From NCBI GenBank assembly GCA_030627905.1, contig DAOVRZ010000085.1:1-26799 (forward strand): a stretch of DNA of 26,799 nucleotides. The letters run 5' to 3'. The stretch comes from JAGMES01 sp023128035. GTDB lineage: Bacteria > Bacillota > Halanaerobiia > DY22613. Position 1 is the stretch's first letter. Each line of letters begins with the position of its first letter. The translations under genes and the position numbers were made by a program. The notes below the pieces were generated by a model. It made no database searches. It was not told the DNA's origin and saw only the letters and a program-made list of their open reading frames with translations. Positions 13,845 to 21,555 of this stretch are shown one piece after another.

Positions 13845-14249
13845 ATGAAAGGACAAATTCAATTTCGTGTTCGATATGCAGAAACAGATGCAATGGGAAT
13901 TGTACATCATGCGAATTATTATGTTTGGTTTGAGATGGGTAGAACCGAGTTGTTTCGCGAATTAGAATTAGAGTATCGTTCGATGGAGGAACAAGGGATG
14001 TTTTCTCCTGTGATTGAGACTCAGTGTAAATATAAAGTTTCAGCCAAATATGATGATTTATTGACTTTGGAGACAGAAATTCTTGAGGTAGGTAAGGTTA
14101 AATGGACTTTTGGTTACCGAGTTTTTCGTGATGGAGAGTTATTAGCAGAAGGCTTGACAAAACATTGCTTTATGAATCAGGCTGGTAGACCAGTAGCTTT
14201 AAAAAAAGTAAACCCAAAGCTATATCAGTCTTTATTTGAGAAAGTTTAA
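13845..14249 (+). CDS. Acyl-CoA thioesterase, YbgC/4HBT hotdog family
   Basis: 134 aa, the usual length. Hotdog-fold thioesterase; the family signature YAETDAMGIVHHANYYVWFEMGRTEL (about residues 11-36) contains the catalytic Asp (D15) and the HHxNYxxW/F pattern, and the central helix and strands follow (YRSMEEQGMFSPVIETQCKYKVSAKYDDLLTLET). Such enzymes hydrolyse short- or medium-chain acyl-CoA or acyl-ACP; in proteobacteria YbgC sits with the Tol-Pal envelope genes. SD AAGGAGTG precedes the ATG. It has its own terminator, so it is a single-gene unit. The exact acyl substrate cannot be told from sequence. Confidence 0.9.
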   Translation: MKGQIQFRVRYAETDAMGIVHHANYYVWFEMGRTELFRELELEYRSMEEQGMFSPVIETQCKYKVSAKYDDLLTLETEILEVGKVKWTFGYRVFRDGELLAEGLTKHCFMNQAGRPVALKKVNPKLYQSLFEKV

Positions 14250-14261
14250 TCATAAAATAAA

Positions 14262-14298
14262 AAGACCATCTAGTGGACAGGTCATTAGATGGTCTTAA
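14262..14298 (+). terminator. Terminator after the thioesterase gene
   Basis: AAGACCATCTA (14262-14272) pairs with TAGATGGTCTT (14286-14296); bases between can pair further. The T tail is weak. Confidence 0.7.
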
Positions 14299-14322
14299 TC
14301 TATCAAGAAAGTAGGGAAAATT

Positions 14323-14709
14323 ATGAATTGGAGAAAATTGAGTGAATATTTATCAGCTTTGATTTTATTGGGTTATATGGGTCTGATATTTTACCTATCT
14401 TCCATTCCTGGTTCAGAGATTCATGTGACAACGCCTGATTATATTTTGCATGGGCTTGCTTTCGGTGGGTTAGCTTTTCTTTTTATGGTCTTCTTTTTAC
14501 ATCATTTAAATATGAGGATGAGTATTATTTTTAGCTTCGTCTTGACTTTTCTTTTTGCATTAAGTGATGAAGCCCATCAATACTTTGTTCCATTTCGTAC
14601 ACCAGATTGGTGTGATATTTTCGCTGATTTAGTAGGAGCAATCATCTTTCAGATAGGGTTATTTATTTTGATTCGCGTCTTTTCTTATAAGAAGAGGCTA
14701 AAAAGATAA
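14323..14709 (+). CDS. VanZ-like family membrane protein
   Basis: 128 aa with four hydrophobic helices. VanZ-like hallmarks are present: LIFYLSSIPGSEI after helix 1, a conserved His in YILHGLAFGGLAF, and SDEAHQYFVPFRTPDWCDIFADLVGAI between helices 3 and 4. The family includes VanZ, linked to teicoplanin resistance, but most members have no known function. The only SD candidate is GTAGGG about 8 bases before the ATG. The last 47 bases overlap, tail to tail, the minus-strand gene ending at 14663. Confidence 0.85.
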   Translation: MNWRKLSEYLSALILLGYMGLIFYLSSIPGSEIHVTTPDYILHGLAFGGLAFLFMVFFLHHLNMRMSIIFSFVLTFLFALSDEAHQYFVPFRTPDWCDIFADLVGAIIFQIGLFILIRVFSYKKRLKR

Positions 14710-15178
14710 TTCCCACGATGATAATTAAAACAGGCCAGTAGGTCTCAATATAAAAGAGGTAATTATATGGAATAAAGCTAAATTCAACTTCTACGATAAA
14801 GGCAAAAATAATAAGACCAAATCCAGGCATGAGAGGCCAGAACCTGTATCCATAATTTTTTTGCTTAGAGAAATATGTATGGAAAAAAATCGTGCAAAAA
14901 GCAAGACCTAAGGCCAAAAATAAGAGACCTCCCTCGTATTTTTCTATAATTGGCCAATAATTGTTTTCCATTAATAAAGCATATAAGCCAAGCCAGGTTA
15001 TAATGGAACCGGGAATTAAAAGTCCCAAAGGTCTATTTGTAGCGAAATAGATTGCTAAAAAAGTGGAACCTAAAAGAAGTAAAAAGATGTCTCCATCAAT
15101 TAGGCGGAGTCTTTCTAGAAGAAGGTAAAGCCCTGCAAAAATAAAAAAGGTACCAAAGAGACGATTCATTTTGCTCAT
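14663..15178 (-). CDS. Polytopic membrane protein (LiaI/LiaF transmembrane-like)
   Basis: 171 aa with about six short hydrophobic helices (FGTFFIFAGLYLLLERLRLI, GDIFLLLLGSTFLAIYFAT, LGLLIPGSIITWLGLYALL, GGLLFLALGLAFCTIFF, WPLMPGFGLIIFAFIVEV, YWPVLIIIVGIIFLASSY) and a basic C-terminus. The repeated pattern of a helix pair with a WPLMPG or YWPVLIIIVGI block resembles the membrane part of DUF5668/LiaI-LiaF-like proteins; this is a tentative match by eye. Its ATG overlaps the stop of the thioredoxin-fold gene (ATGA at 15178-15175), so the two form an operon. Function unknown. Confidence 0.7.
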   Translation of the reverse strand: MSKMNRLFGTFFIFAGLYLLLERLRLIDGDIFLLLLGSTFLAIYFATNRPLGLLIPGSIITWLGLYALLMENNYWPIIEKYEGGLLFLALGLAFCTIFFHTYFSKQKNYGYRFWPLMPGFGLIIFAFIVEVEFSFIPYNYLFYIETYWPVLIIIVGIIFLASSYKKRRESK

Positions 15179-15696
15179 TCAATCCTACTCCTTTCTAATG
15201 TAAAATACTTAAGAAGTTGATCTGACGAAACTAATTCTTGGGAACGAATAACTTCCAAATGTTCTTTGGTCAATAGTAGTAAGGTGGGGACTGTGTAGAT
15301 ATTCATTTTTCTTGTGAAATCTGCATTTGGATCATAAAGGAGATGGATATTTGAATTTAGTGATATTGGTAACTCTTCATTGATTTTTCCTAGATGTATG
15401 AGAAGGATAGCAAGTTGATCAGGAGACTTATCTGATATCTTTGATATCTCCATCAATTGAAGAAGAGATGTGGGAGATTTTTCTGCGAAAAAGAGAATCA
15501 AATAATTCTGATTGGGAAATCGTGAAGGAATATTGATCTTTTCTCCTGATAGCGTTTTTAATGTATGAGAGGGTAAAGGATAATAAATCCACTCCTGGTA
15601 TTTGGGAGTTGGGATTGCTAAGATTGGAAGAAAGAAAATTGTTAAAACTAGAATTAAGCAAAGTTTTTTTGTCCATTTTAATATTTTTTCTTTCAT
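15175..15696 (-). CDS. Membrane-anchored thioredoxin-fold protein without active-site cysteines
   Basis: 173 aa from ATG 15696; GTG 15705 is possible but has no better SD. An N-terminal hydrophobic helix (about residues 10-30) exports or anchors it. The rest resembles the TlpA/AhpC-like thioredoxin fold: YYPLPSHTLKTLSGEKINI, the first core strand NYLILFF, and the cis-proline loop TVPTLLLL (P137). Where redox members have CxxC after the first strand (WCPPC) this protein has SPTS (74-77), so both cysteines are replaced by serine and it cannot act as a dithiol oxidoreductase. It may be a binding or scaffold protein. Translation is coupled to the membrane protein downstream. Confidence 0.75.
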   Translation of the reverse strand: MKEKILKWTKKLCLILVLTIFFLPILAIPTPKYQEWIYYPLPSHTLKTLSGEKINIPSRFPNQNYLILFFAEKSPTSLLQLMEISKISDKSPDQLAILLIHLGKINEELPISLNSNIHLLYDPNADFTRKMNIYTVPTLLLLTKEHLEVIRSQELVSSDQLLKYFTLERSRIE

Positions 15697-15774
15697 TGAT
15701 ATCACACCAATCGATTTGATCGTTTCCTATAATTATATTAAAGTAAAAATAAAAGTAGAACTATTGAGGAATTA

Positions 15775-15843
15775 TTTATAAAAAACATACTATATTACGA
15801 AACGATTTTATTCATTTCGTAATATAGTATGTTTTTTATAAAA
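15775..15843. repeat. Perfect 28-bp inverted repeat, hairpin with 12-base loop
   Basis: The arm at 15775-15802 is the exact reverse complement of 15816-15843 or one base either side (TTTATAAAAAACATACTATA... against ...TATAGTATGTTTTTTATAAA), with a loop of about 12 bases containing CGATTTTATTCA. It lies between two divergently transcribed genes, so it is not a convergent terminator. It shares CATACTATAT with the palindrome at 5808-5930. Confidence 0.88.
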
Positions 15844-15874
15844 ATTAAAGGAAAACAATCGTATTTTAGCGAAA

Positions 15875-15880
15875 TATAAT
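15875..15880 (+). promoter_or_regulatory. Probable -10 element of the kinase operon
   Basis: TATAAT about 36 bases before the ATG at 15916. I see no good -35 at the right spacing, so it may need an activator or be weak. Confidence 0.4.
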
Positions 15881-15902
15881 TTATAAGAAGGTCAAAAAGA
15901 TC

Positions 15903-15962
15903 GGAGTGATTTGTCATGCAATTTAATTTATCTTTCATTTCATTGAAAAAAAAAGCCCAGTG
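15903..15962 (+). other. Start region of the kinase: SD, ATG and A9 tract
   Basis: GGAGTGAT (15903-15910) and ATG (15916) form a well-spaced start, but its frame runs into a stop after 29 codons. Nine A residues (15946-15954) follow; one extra A, or a -1 slip there, joins this start to the kinase frame as MQFNLSFISLKKKSPVQK. Without slippage the kinase must start at the GTG at 15960, which has no SD. Confidence 0.6.
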
Positions 15963-17285
15963 CAAAAGATCTGGATTGGATTTGGTATTTTTATATTTAG
16001 TTTAATTTTTCCAAAATTTATTCAAATTCAACATATTGGTTTGCTGAGTACTTTAAATGATAGCATTTCTCAACAAGATAGTGGATTATTGCTGATTGCT
16101 TCAGCTAAATTAGTCTTAGTTAATTCAATTCGTCATGTTCCTATATATATAGGAGCTTTTATTATGGGAGAAGGCTTTTATTCGATTTTTAAAATACATC
16201 AGTTAGGGTTTTTGAGTTCCTTAATTATTATACCAGTTGCTTACAAATGCATTAGTTTAATTTATAATATTTCTTTTGTTATCGGGGGGCCATCTTATCT
16301 TACTGTTTTAGTCATTTATATACTTCATAGGGTGACTGTACGAATTCAGCCTATTTTAATTAAGGCAATAATTATTACTCTTTTTCTCTTTGGTTTAGAT
16401 TGGTTAGATATCCTTCCTTTTCTTTCGAAATATGGATTTGGTAGAGGGGAACTTACTATTACAATTAAGCAGGTTGCAGAGTTTATTGGAGCAAATTATA
16501 TAATGAATTTTGTTGGCTTATTTTTTTCAATAACGATTATTATTAATGCCTTGATTTTATCAAAAGTAGTTATTGAATATTACAATAAGTTACTATTAAT
16601 TGAAGAGAGTCAAAAAAAAGAGGATAGGTTAAGACGGTTTGAGGTAAATGCTGTGAAATCTCGATATTTTAAAGAGGTTAAACATCTTGTTCATGATTTA
16701 AAAACACCACTTGTAACAATTCAAGGATTAAGTGAAGTGATTCAATTAAAAATAAAGGATGAAGAAATTACTGAATATACTGATCGAATTATTAGTTCTG
16801 CTGAACAGATGTCATTGATGATTTCTGAAATTCTTTATGAGAATAAAATGCATGAGATCAATATAGGTGAGTTATTTGATTTCGTAAAAATGCAACTATC
16901 TCTTGAGGAATTTAATTATAGAGTAAAGTTTAATATTATACCAGATTTAAAGATTTATACTAATAAGGTTCGTTTATCAAGAGCTATAATTAATTTGATT
17001 GAAAATGCACTAAGAGCAACAAACCCAGAAAACGGACAGATTGTGATAAAGGCATGGAAAGATGTTGATAAAATAAAAATATCAGTAAAGGATAACGGAG
17101 TAGGAATTTCTAAAGAAAATATTAACAAAATATGGGAGAACGGATATTCTACTAGTTTAAATAACACAGGATTAGGATTAAATTTTGTTAAACAGGTTAT
17201 AGAAGATCATTATGGTCAGATTCAAATTGAAAGTAAAGTAGGATTAGGAACAGAAGCCAGGATATCTATACCGGAGGTGGATTGA
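15960..17285 (+). CDS. Sensor histidine kinase with membrane sensor domain
   Basis: 441 aa from GTG 15960 (start uncertain, see 15903-15962). Residues about 1-205 hold six or more hydrophobic helices with no extracytosolic domain of size, so the signal is probably sensed in or at the membrane. A short coiled coil (205-235) leads to the H box KHLVHDLKTPLVTIQG (phosphoacceptor H245), the N box LIENALRAT (N349), the G1 box DNGVGIS (378-384) and the G2 box NTGLGLNFV (402-410). It autophosphorylates and should pass phosphate to the regulator encoded 4 bases after its stop. The pair precedes the DUF6305/permease/peptidase cluster and probably controls it; the signal is unknown. Confidence 0.9.
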   Translation: MQKIWIGFGIFIFSLIFPKFIQIQHIGLLSTLNDSISQQDSGLLLIASAKLVLVNSIRHVPIYIGAFIMGEGFYSIFKIHQLGFLSSLIIIPVAYKCISLIYNISFVIGGPSYLTVLVIYILHRVTVRIQPILIKAIIITLFLFGLDWLDILPFLSKYGFGRGELTITIKQVAEFIGANYIMNFVGLFFSITIIINALILSKVVIEYYNKLLLIEESQKKEDRLRRFEVNAVKSRYFKEVKHLVHDLKTPLVTIQGLSEVIQLKIKDEEITEYTDRIISSAEQMSLMISEILYENKMHEINIGELFDFVKMQLSLEEFNYRVKFNIIPDLKIYTNKVRLSRAIINLIENALRATNPENGQIVIKAWKDVDKIKISVKDNGVGISKENINKIWENGYSTSLNNTGLGLNFVKQVIEDHYGQIQIESKVGLGTEARISIPEVD

Positions 17286-17289
17286 AATA

Positions 17290-17922
17290 ATGAGTAGAAT
17301 TTTAGCCGTTGATGATGAACAGAATATACTCTTTACATTGCGAGCTATAGGTAAAGTGGCAAATTTTAATATAACAACAGCGAATGATGGTTTTCGAGCT
17401 TTGCAAATATTAAGTGAATCTAAGTTTGATCTTATTATCGTCGATTATCATATGCCGAATATGAATGGTTTAACATTAGTAAAGAAAATTCGTGAGTTAT
17501 ATTTGAATATTCCTATTCTTGTACTTACGGTTGATGAATCAATAGAATTGGCAAATAAATTTATAGATGTAGGAGCAACAGACTTTGCAGTCAAGCCTAT
17601 TCGAATAGCAGATCTTATTTATAGAGTTAAACTGCATCTTAGATTATCTCAAGTTAAAAAAACAGAGGAGAAATTGTTAGAAGCAGAAAATTTTAATTTG
17701 CCACATGGTATGACTTTCGTTACATTACAAATAATTTTAGATTATTTCAAAAAATATACTACATCAGAGACTATCAATACAATATCAGAGAAAACAGGAT
17801 TGGCTTATCAGACTGTACATAGATATTTAGATTATTTATTGAAAGAGGATTATGTGGGAGTTGAAATGAGTTATGGTAAAATTGGGCGTCCTATTCATAA
17901 ATATTATGTGAAACGAATTTAA
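17290..17922 (+). CDS. Response regulator, REC plus winged HTH (CitB/DctR-like)
   Basis: 210 aa. The receiver domain (1-115) has the acidic pair D8/D9, phosphoacceptor D52 (IIVDYHMPN), T80 and K102 (VKP), all the residues needed. A linker with a short coiled coil (VKKTEEKLLEAENFNLPHGMT) precedes a C-terminal winged-helix (about 140-210: TSETINTISEKTGLAYQTVHRYLDYLLKEDYVGVE, then GRPIHKYYV). This layout matches CitB/CitT/DctR-type regulators, which commonly control uptake of citrate or C4-dicarboxylates. It follows the kinase stop closely and is ended by a terminator, after which the transporter/peptidase cluster starts. Confidence 0.9.
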   Translation: MSRILAVDDEQNILFTLRAIGKVANFNITTANDGFRALQILSESKFDLIIVDYHMPNMNGLTLVKKIRELYLNIPILVLTVDESIELANKFIDVGATDFAVKPIRIADLIYRVKLHLRLSQVKKTEEKLLEAENFNLPHGMTFVTLQIILDYFKKYTTSETINTISEKTGLAYQTVHRYLDYLLKEDYVGVEMSYGKIGRPIHKYYVKRI

Positions 17923-17944
17923 GATATTATTAAATCATTGAATA

Positions 17945-17968
17945 GACAGGGTAACCTGTCTTTTTTTA
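17945..17968 (+). terminator. Terminator after the two-component genes
   Basis: GACAGG, loop GTAA, CCTGTC (17945-17960) and seven T. Confidence 0.88.
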
Positions 17969-18102
17969 TCTTTATTGAGTTTTAAAAAAAGCCAGAGAAT
18001 TAAGAGAATTAATAGGAGATAGCAATAAACAGTAGAATATCTATATTAAATGCAGAATAAACTTTTAAAATTTATAAAATATCAAAAAAAGGAGATGTTA
18101 AT

Positions 18103-18705
18103 ATGAAAAAAGTAGGTAATACTTGTTGGAAATTGCTGTTAGTTATTGTTTTGGTTTCAAGTCTAACTCAGTTTTGTTTTGCATCAGAAACTTTATTGCC
18201 AGAAGCTAAATTACCCCTTGTAGCAACAACCTGTGGACAAAGTCCAGCTGCTTTAATGTTTAAAGTTATGGGTGGTCGTATAAATCTGCTCTGTACTCAG
18301 AATGATTTACTGACGAAAGAAGATCTAATTTCTAAAGCTGAAGAAGGAGAAGGGTATAAGACTTTAATTATAACCACAGGAACCAGTACGAAAGGTATGG
18401 GAGCTGCAGGAACTGATATGAATGCAGAAGTAGCTCGGATAAACGGACTTATTCAAGAGGCAAGAAAGCAAGGTATGTTAATTGTTGGTGCCCATATTGA
18501 AGGAATGTCTCGGCGAGTTGATAGTATGGATGCTTTATCGATTGAAACTGTTATGCCAATAGCTGATGTTCTTATTATAAAAGCTGCTAGTGATGAAGAT
18601 GGCTATTTTACAAAATTATCTGAAGAAAAAAATATTCCAATGATAGTGTTTGAACAACCATTGGAAATTGCTGATGTATTGAAAAAATTATTTAATCTGG
18701 AATAG
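18103..18705 (+). CDS. Secreted DUF6305 family protein
   Basis: 200 aa with a signal peptide (residues 1-27, basic start, hydrophobic core, cleavage near CFA-SE). The mature part starts with PLVATTCGQSPAALMFKVMGGRI, then YKTLIITTGTSTKGMGAAGTDMNAEVARINGLIQEARKQGMLIVGAHIEGMSRR and VDSMDALSIETVMPIADVLIIKA, a Rossmann-like alternation of strands and Gly-rich loops. I read it as the DUF6305 family, which has no established function but is repeatedly seen next to transporter genes. SD AAAAGGAG before the ATG. The next gene is a DctM-like permease; with no TRAP binding protein in this cluster, DUF6305 might provide the ligand-binding role. That last point is inference. Confidence 0.8.
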   Translation: MKKVGNTCWKLLLVIVLVSSLTQFCFASETLLPEAKLPLVATTCGQSPAALMFKVMGGRINLLCTQNDLLTKEDLISKAEEGEGYKTLIITTGTSTKGMGAAGTDMNAEVARINGLIQEARKQGMLIVGAHIEGMSRRVDSMDALSIETVMPIADVLIIKAASDEDGYFTKLSEEKNIPMIVFEQPLEIADVLKKLFNLE

Positions 18706-18803
18706 AATCTGAGCTAATTTGTGCTAATAATCACAAGTTTTTTCTCAGTTTTGAAAATGGTTTATCGTTAGTTTTGTAATATATTCGAAGGAGGAAGGCA
18801 TAA

Positions 18804-20093
18804 ATGTTTTTTCATGCGGGTCTAGTTTTAGTTGTGATAGCTATAGCTTTTGCAGTGGCTAAGTGGTTAAAGCTAACTACGGAATTATCGATGTTTGCGG
18901 CTGCAATTGCAGGTGCTCTAGCTCATGGGGGCGGATTACCTATTCGGCATATAGTAGAGGGCGCTTTTACTTATTATGATGTATGTTTGATCTTTATTAC
19001 GGCTACATTTTTTATGAATCTTGTAAAGGAGTCAGGTGGAGTAACCTTTATGGTTCGTAATATTATTACAACATTCCACGGTCATAGAATAATCTGTCTT
19101 TTATTACTTACCCTAGTTCTTTTAATTCCAGGTGCATTAACTGGAGCGGGAGCAGCAACTGTTTTAACTGTTGGAACACTTGTGGGAACTGTATTAACTT
19201 ATATGGGGATTTCTAAGGATAGAGCGGCTGCAATAATTTTTCTATGTGCTTCTATGAGTGCTGCAGCTCCTCCAATCAATCTTTGGGCAATGATGACTGC
19301 TGCTGGTTCAAATATGCCATATGTGGGTTTTATGTTGCCATTGTTGGTGTTAACAGTTACTGGGGCTCTACTTTCAATGTTTATCTTAGGGTCAAAAGGG
19401 ACTGCAATAGACTTAGAAAAAGCATTGAAAGAATTACCTACACCACCAGAAAAGATGAATTGGTATAGAGTAGGAATACCTTTTGGCGTATTGTTTGTTT
19501 TAATTATAGCAGGTAGGTTGTGGCCATTTCAGATGCCGATCTTGGGATTACCTTTGATCTTCGTTATTTCGGCAATTGTTACGATTTTCTTAAGTCCTAA
19601 AAAACTATCTATTATGCAAATTGCAAGTGATACTATACATTCTTTAATTCCACTGGTAGGAATTATGACTGTTGTGGGTATCTTAATCCAGATTATGGCT
19701 CTTACTGGAGCACGAGGTTTGATCTCACTGGGAGTTGTTACCTTGCCACTTTGGGTGTTATTTGGTACTCTTTTTCTTATTCTGCCTTTATCTGAGGGTC
19801 TCTTACAATATGCAGCTGCTCCATTGTTGGGAGTACCACTGATATTACTTTTTAATATGAAAGGATTAAATCCTATTATCGCACTTTCAGCGATGGCAGT
19901 AATGTGGCCTATTGGAGATATTCTTCCTCCTACTGCTGTAGTAGGAAGAGCAACAGTACTTGAATTGAAATATAAAGGACATTATTTTAAAGATTTTTTA
20001 CGAACTTGCCTTATTCCAATGGCCTGTATTTTGCTTATTTGTTCTCTATTTATTATCTTTAGCAATCAGTTAAGCTTTCTTATTGGAGGGTAA
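18804..20093 (+). CDS. TRAP-type large permease, DctM-like
   Basis: 429 aa, the usual size of the DctM subunit, with about twelve hydrophobic helices. Two inverted halves are visible: ALTGAGAATVLTVGTLVGTVL with PPINLWAMMTAAGSNM in the first, and LLQYAAAPLLGVPLILLF with WPIGDILPPTAVVGRATV in the second; the Gly/Pro re-entrant loops are typical of the ion transporter superfamily (DctM, GntP, CitM). It imports an organic anion with Na+ or H+ in this family. There is no DctQ-like gene (about 160 aa, four helices) and no DctP next to it; instead a DUF6305 protein precedes it and a 54-aa membrane protein follows. SD GGAGGA. Substrate unknown. Confidence 0.82.
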   Translation: MFFHAGLVLVVIAIAFAVAKWLKLTTELSMFAAAIAGALAHGGGLPIRHIVEGAFTYYDVCLIFITATFFMNLVKESGGVTFMVRNIITTFHGHRIICLLLLTLVLLIPGALTGAGAATVLTVGTLVGTVLTYMGISKDRAAAIIFLCASMSAAAPPINLWAMMTAAGSNMPYVGFMLPLLVLTVTGALLSMFILGSKGTAIDLEKALKELPTPPEKMNWYRVGIPFGVLFVLIIAGRLWPFQMPILGLPLIFVISAIVTIFLSPKKLSIMQIASDTIHSLIPLVGIMTVVGILIQIMALTGARGLISLGVVTLPLWVLFGTLFLILPLSEGLLQYAAAPLLGVPLILLFNMKGLNPIIALSAMAVMWPIGDILPPTAVVGRATVLELKYKGHYFKDFLRTCLIPMACILLICSLFIIFSNQLSFLIGG

Positions 20094-20122
20094 TTAATAT
20101 AATTGCGAAGGAGGAAGAAGTT

Positions 20123-20287
20123 ATGCTTTTAATAAACACGGTTATAATGATAGTCTATCATTTGATTAGTGCATTCATTGGATTTGTTCTAATACGAAGT
20201 ATTATAAAGACGAAAAATCCGCAAGACGCAGTTCTATATTGTATTATCTTAATGCCATTTATCTTAAGGGTATGTCATATAAAATAA
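20123..20287 (+). CDS. 54-aa two-helix membrane protein
   Basis: Strong SD (GAAGGAGGAAG, about 20107-20117) before ATG 20123. It begins MLLINTVIMIVYHLISAFIG and forms two hydrophobic helices (about 2-25 and 37-51) around a basic loop with KTKNPQD. It lies 29 bases after the permease gene and 13 before the M14-type gene, all with the same orientation and good SDs. I do not recognise it; the position where other TRAP systems encode the small DctQ subunit makes a permease partner an attractive idea, but it has only two helices. Confidence 0.7.
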   Translation: MLLINTVIMIVYHLISAFIGFVLIRSIIKTKNPQDAVLYCIILMPFILRVCHIK

Positions 20288-20300
20288 GGAGAGAAAAGAG

Positions 20301-21464
20301 ATGTCAGCAAAATATTTAAGGATAATAAAAATAATAGCATTATGTGTTATGGGATTGGCTGTGATCCTGGCAGGTAGGGATTTTCTTGAACATCGTAATT
20401 TTAAGGAACCTGTTGTGATCAGTTCAGGGGTTACTGAAGTCAAAAAATTAAGTGATTATTTTTCTCCACTTAAAGGAACTACGAATGATTGTAATATCTA
20501 TATTTTTGATAGTGGTAAGCCTGGAGGCACGGTAATGATTATAGGTGGTACTCATCCAGAAGAACCAGCTTCTAATTTGACTGCAGAGATTTTTGTTGAG
20601 AATGCAAAAATTGAACAGGGTAGATTGATTGTGGCTATTCGTGCGAATCGAAGTGCTTCAACTGTAACACGTCTAGGGGATGCATATCCAAGATTTTATC
20701 ATATCCCTACTGAGTGGGGAGTTAAAAAATTTAGGATGGGAGATCGCTGGACAAATCCTCTCGATTCATGGCCTGATCCAGAAGTTTATGTAAATTATCC
20801 TAGTAAACAAATGTTAGCTTATATGGATATAAGAAACTTGAATCGTACCTGGCCTGGAAAAGCGAATGGGACACTTACTGAACGGACTAATTATGCTTTT
20901 ATGCAAATCATTGACAAAGAACAGGTTGATCTTTTTATAGATTATCATGAAGCTGAATTAGAGTATCCAGTTATAAGTACAATTGTATCTCATCAAAAGG
21001 TTACTGATGTAGCGGTGATGTCTACGATGCTTTTAGCTGGTGAGTTTCAAATTGGTATGGAGTATTCTCCTAAAGCTTTACATGGTCTTTCTCATCGGGA
21101 AGTAGGGGATTTTTCAAATGCAGCGTCTGTTTTATTTGAGACACCTGAACCATTTTTAGATAGGGTTCGAGGAATTACAGATGAAAATTTGCTTTTGAGT
21201 GGAAAAGATCCATTTGTTGAGATGGCAGGGAAACATGGTCTCTTATATGAAAAAATTGATGAAAATGGGTGGTCTATCGATGTAAGAGTTGGTAGACATA
21301 GTTCGACGACTCTACAACTTGTGCAGGTTTGGTCAGAATACAATCCAGATAAATCAGTTTTGATTAGTAATGTGCCCAGATATAATGACATTATAAAAAA
21401 TGGAGTTGGGTTTTATTTTCACAATCCTGATGAGTTTACTGAAGACCAGATAACATATGAATAA
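20301..21464 (+). CDS. Membrane-anchored M14/AstE-type zinc metallohydrolase
   Basis: 387 aa with an N-terminal hydrophobic helix (about 7-25), so the enzyme domain faces outside. The zinc site of the succinylglutamate desuccinylase/aspartoacylase group of M14 is visible: GGTHPEE (H85, E88) and DYHEAE (H216), with the substrate-binding RNLNRTWPG (178-186) and a likely catalytic Glu in VLFETPEPF (E280). Members cleave amide bonds of acylated amino acids or C-terminal residues. Between the permease cassette and a C69 dipeptidase, it probably trims acyl-amino acids or peptides to give a transportable product. Precise substrate unknown. SD AAGGAGAG before the ATG. Confidence 0.82.
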   Translation: MSAKYLRIIKIIALCVMGLAVILAGRDFLEHRNFKEPVVISSGVTEVKKLSDYFSPLKGTTNDCNIYIFDSGKPGGTVMIIGGTHPEEPASNLTAEIFVENAKIEQGRLIVAIRANRSASTVTRLGDAYPRFYHIPTEWGVKKFRMGDRWTNPLDSWPDPEVYVNYPSKQMLAYMDIRNLNRTWPGKANGTLTERTNYAFMQIIDKEQVDLFIDYHEAELEYPVISTIVSHQKVTDVAVMSTMLLAGEFQIGMEYSPKALHGLSHREVGDFSNAASVLFETPEPFLDRVRGITDENLLLSGKDPFVEMAGKHGLLYEKIDENGWSIDVRVGRHSSTTLQLVQVWSEYNPDKSVLISNVPRYNDIIKNGVGFYFHNPDEFTEDQITYE

Positions 21465-21555
21465 TTTGGTTAATTTTATGTAGTAGATATTTTTCTAAAG
21501 GAGGTGTACTGTTAAATATAACAATTTTGAATATAATATCAAAGGAGGAAGATAA

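Noticed and set aside
21499..21555. Orphan SD (AAAGGAGGTG) between the M14-type and C69 genes
   Set aside because: It is followed by a stop (GTG TAC TGT TAA) and no ATG/TTG at the right distance; the real SD of the C69 gene is at about 21541. It could be a relic or a ribosome-binding standby site, but no gene is supported.
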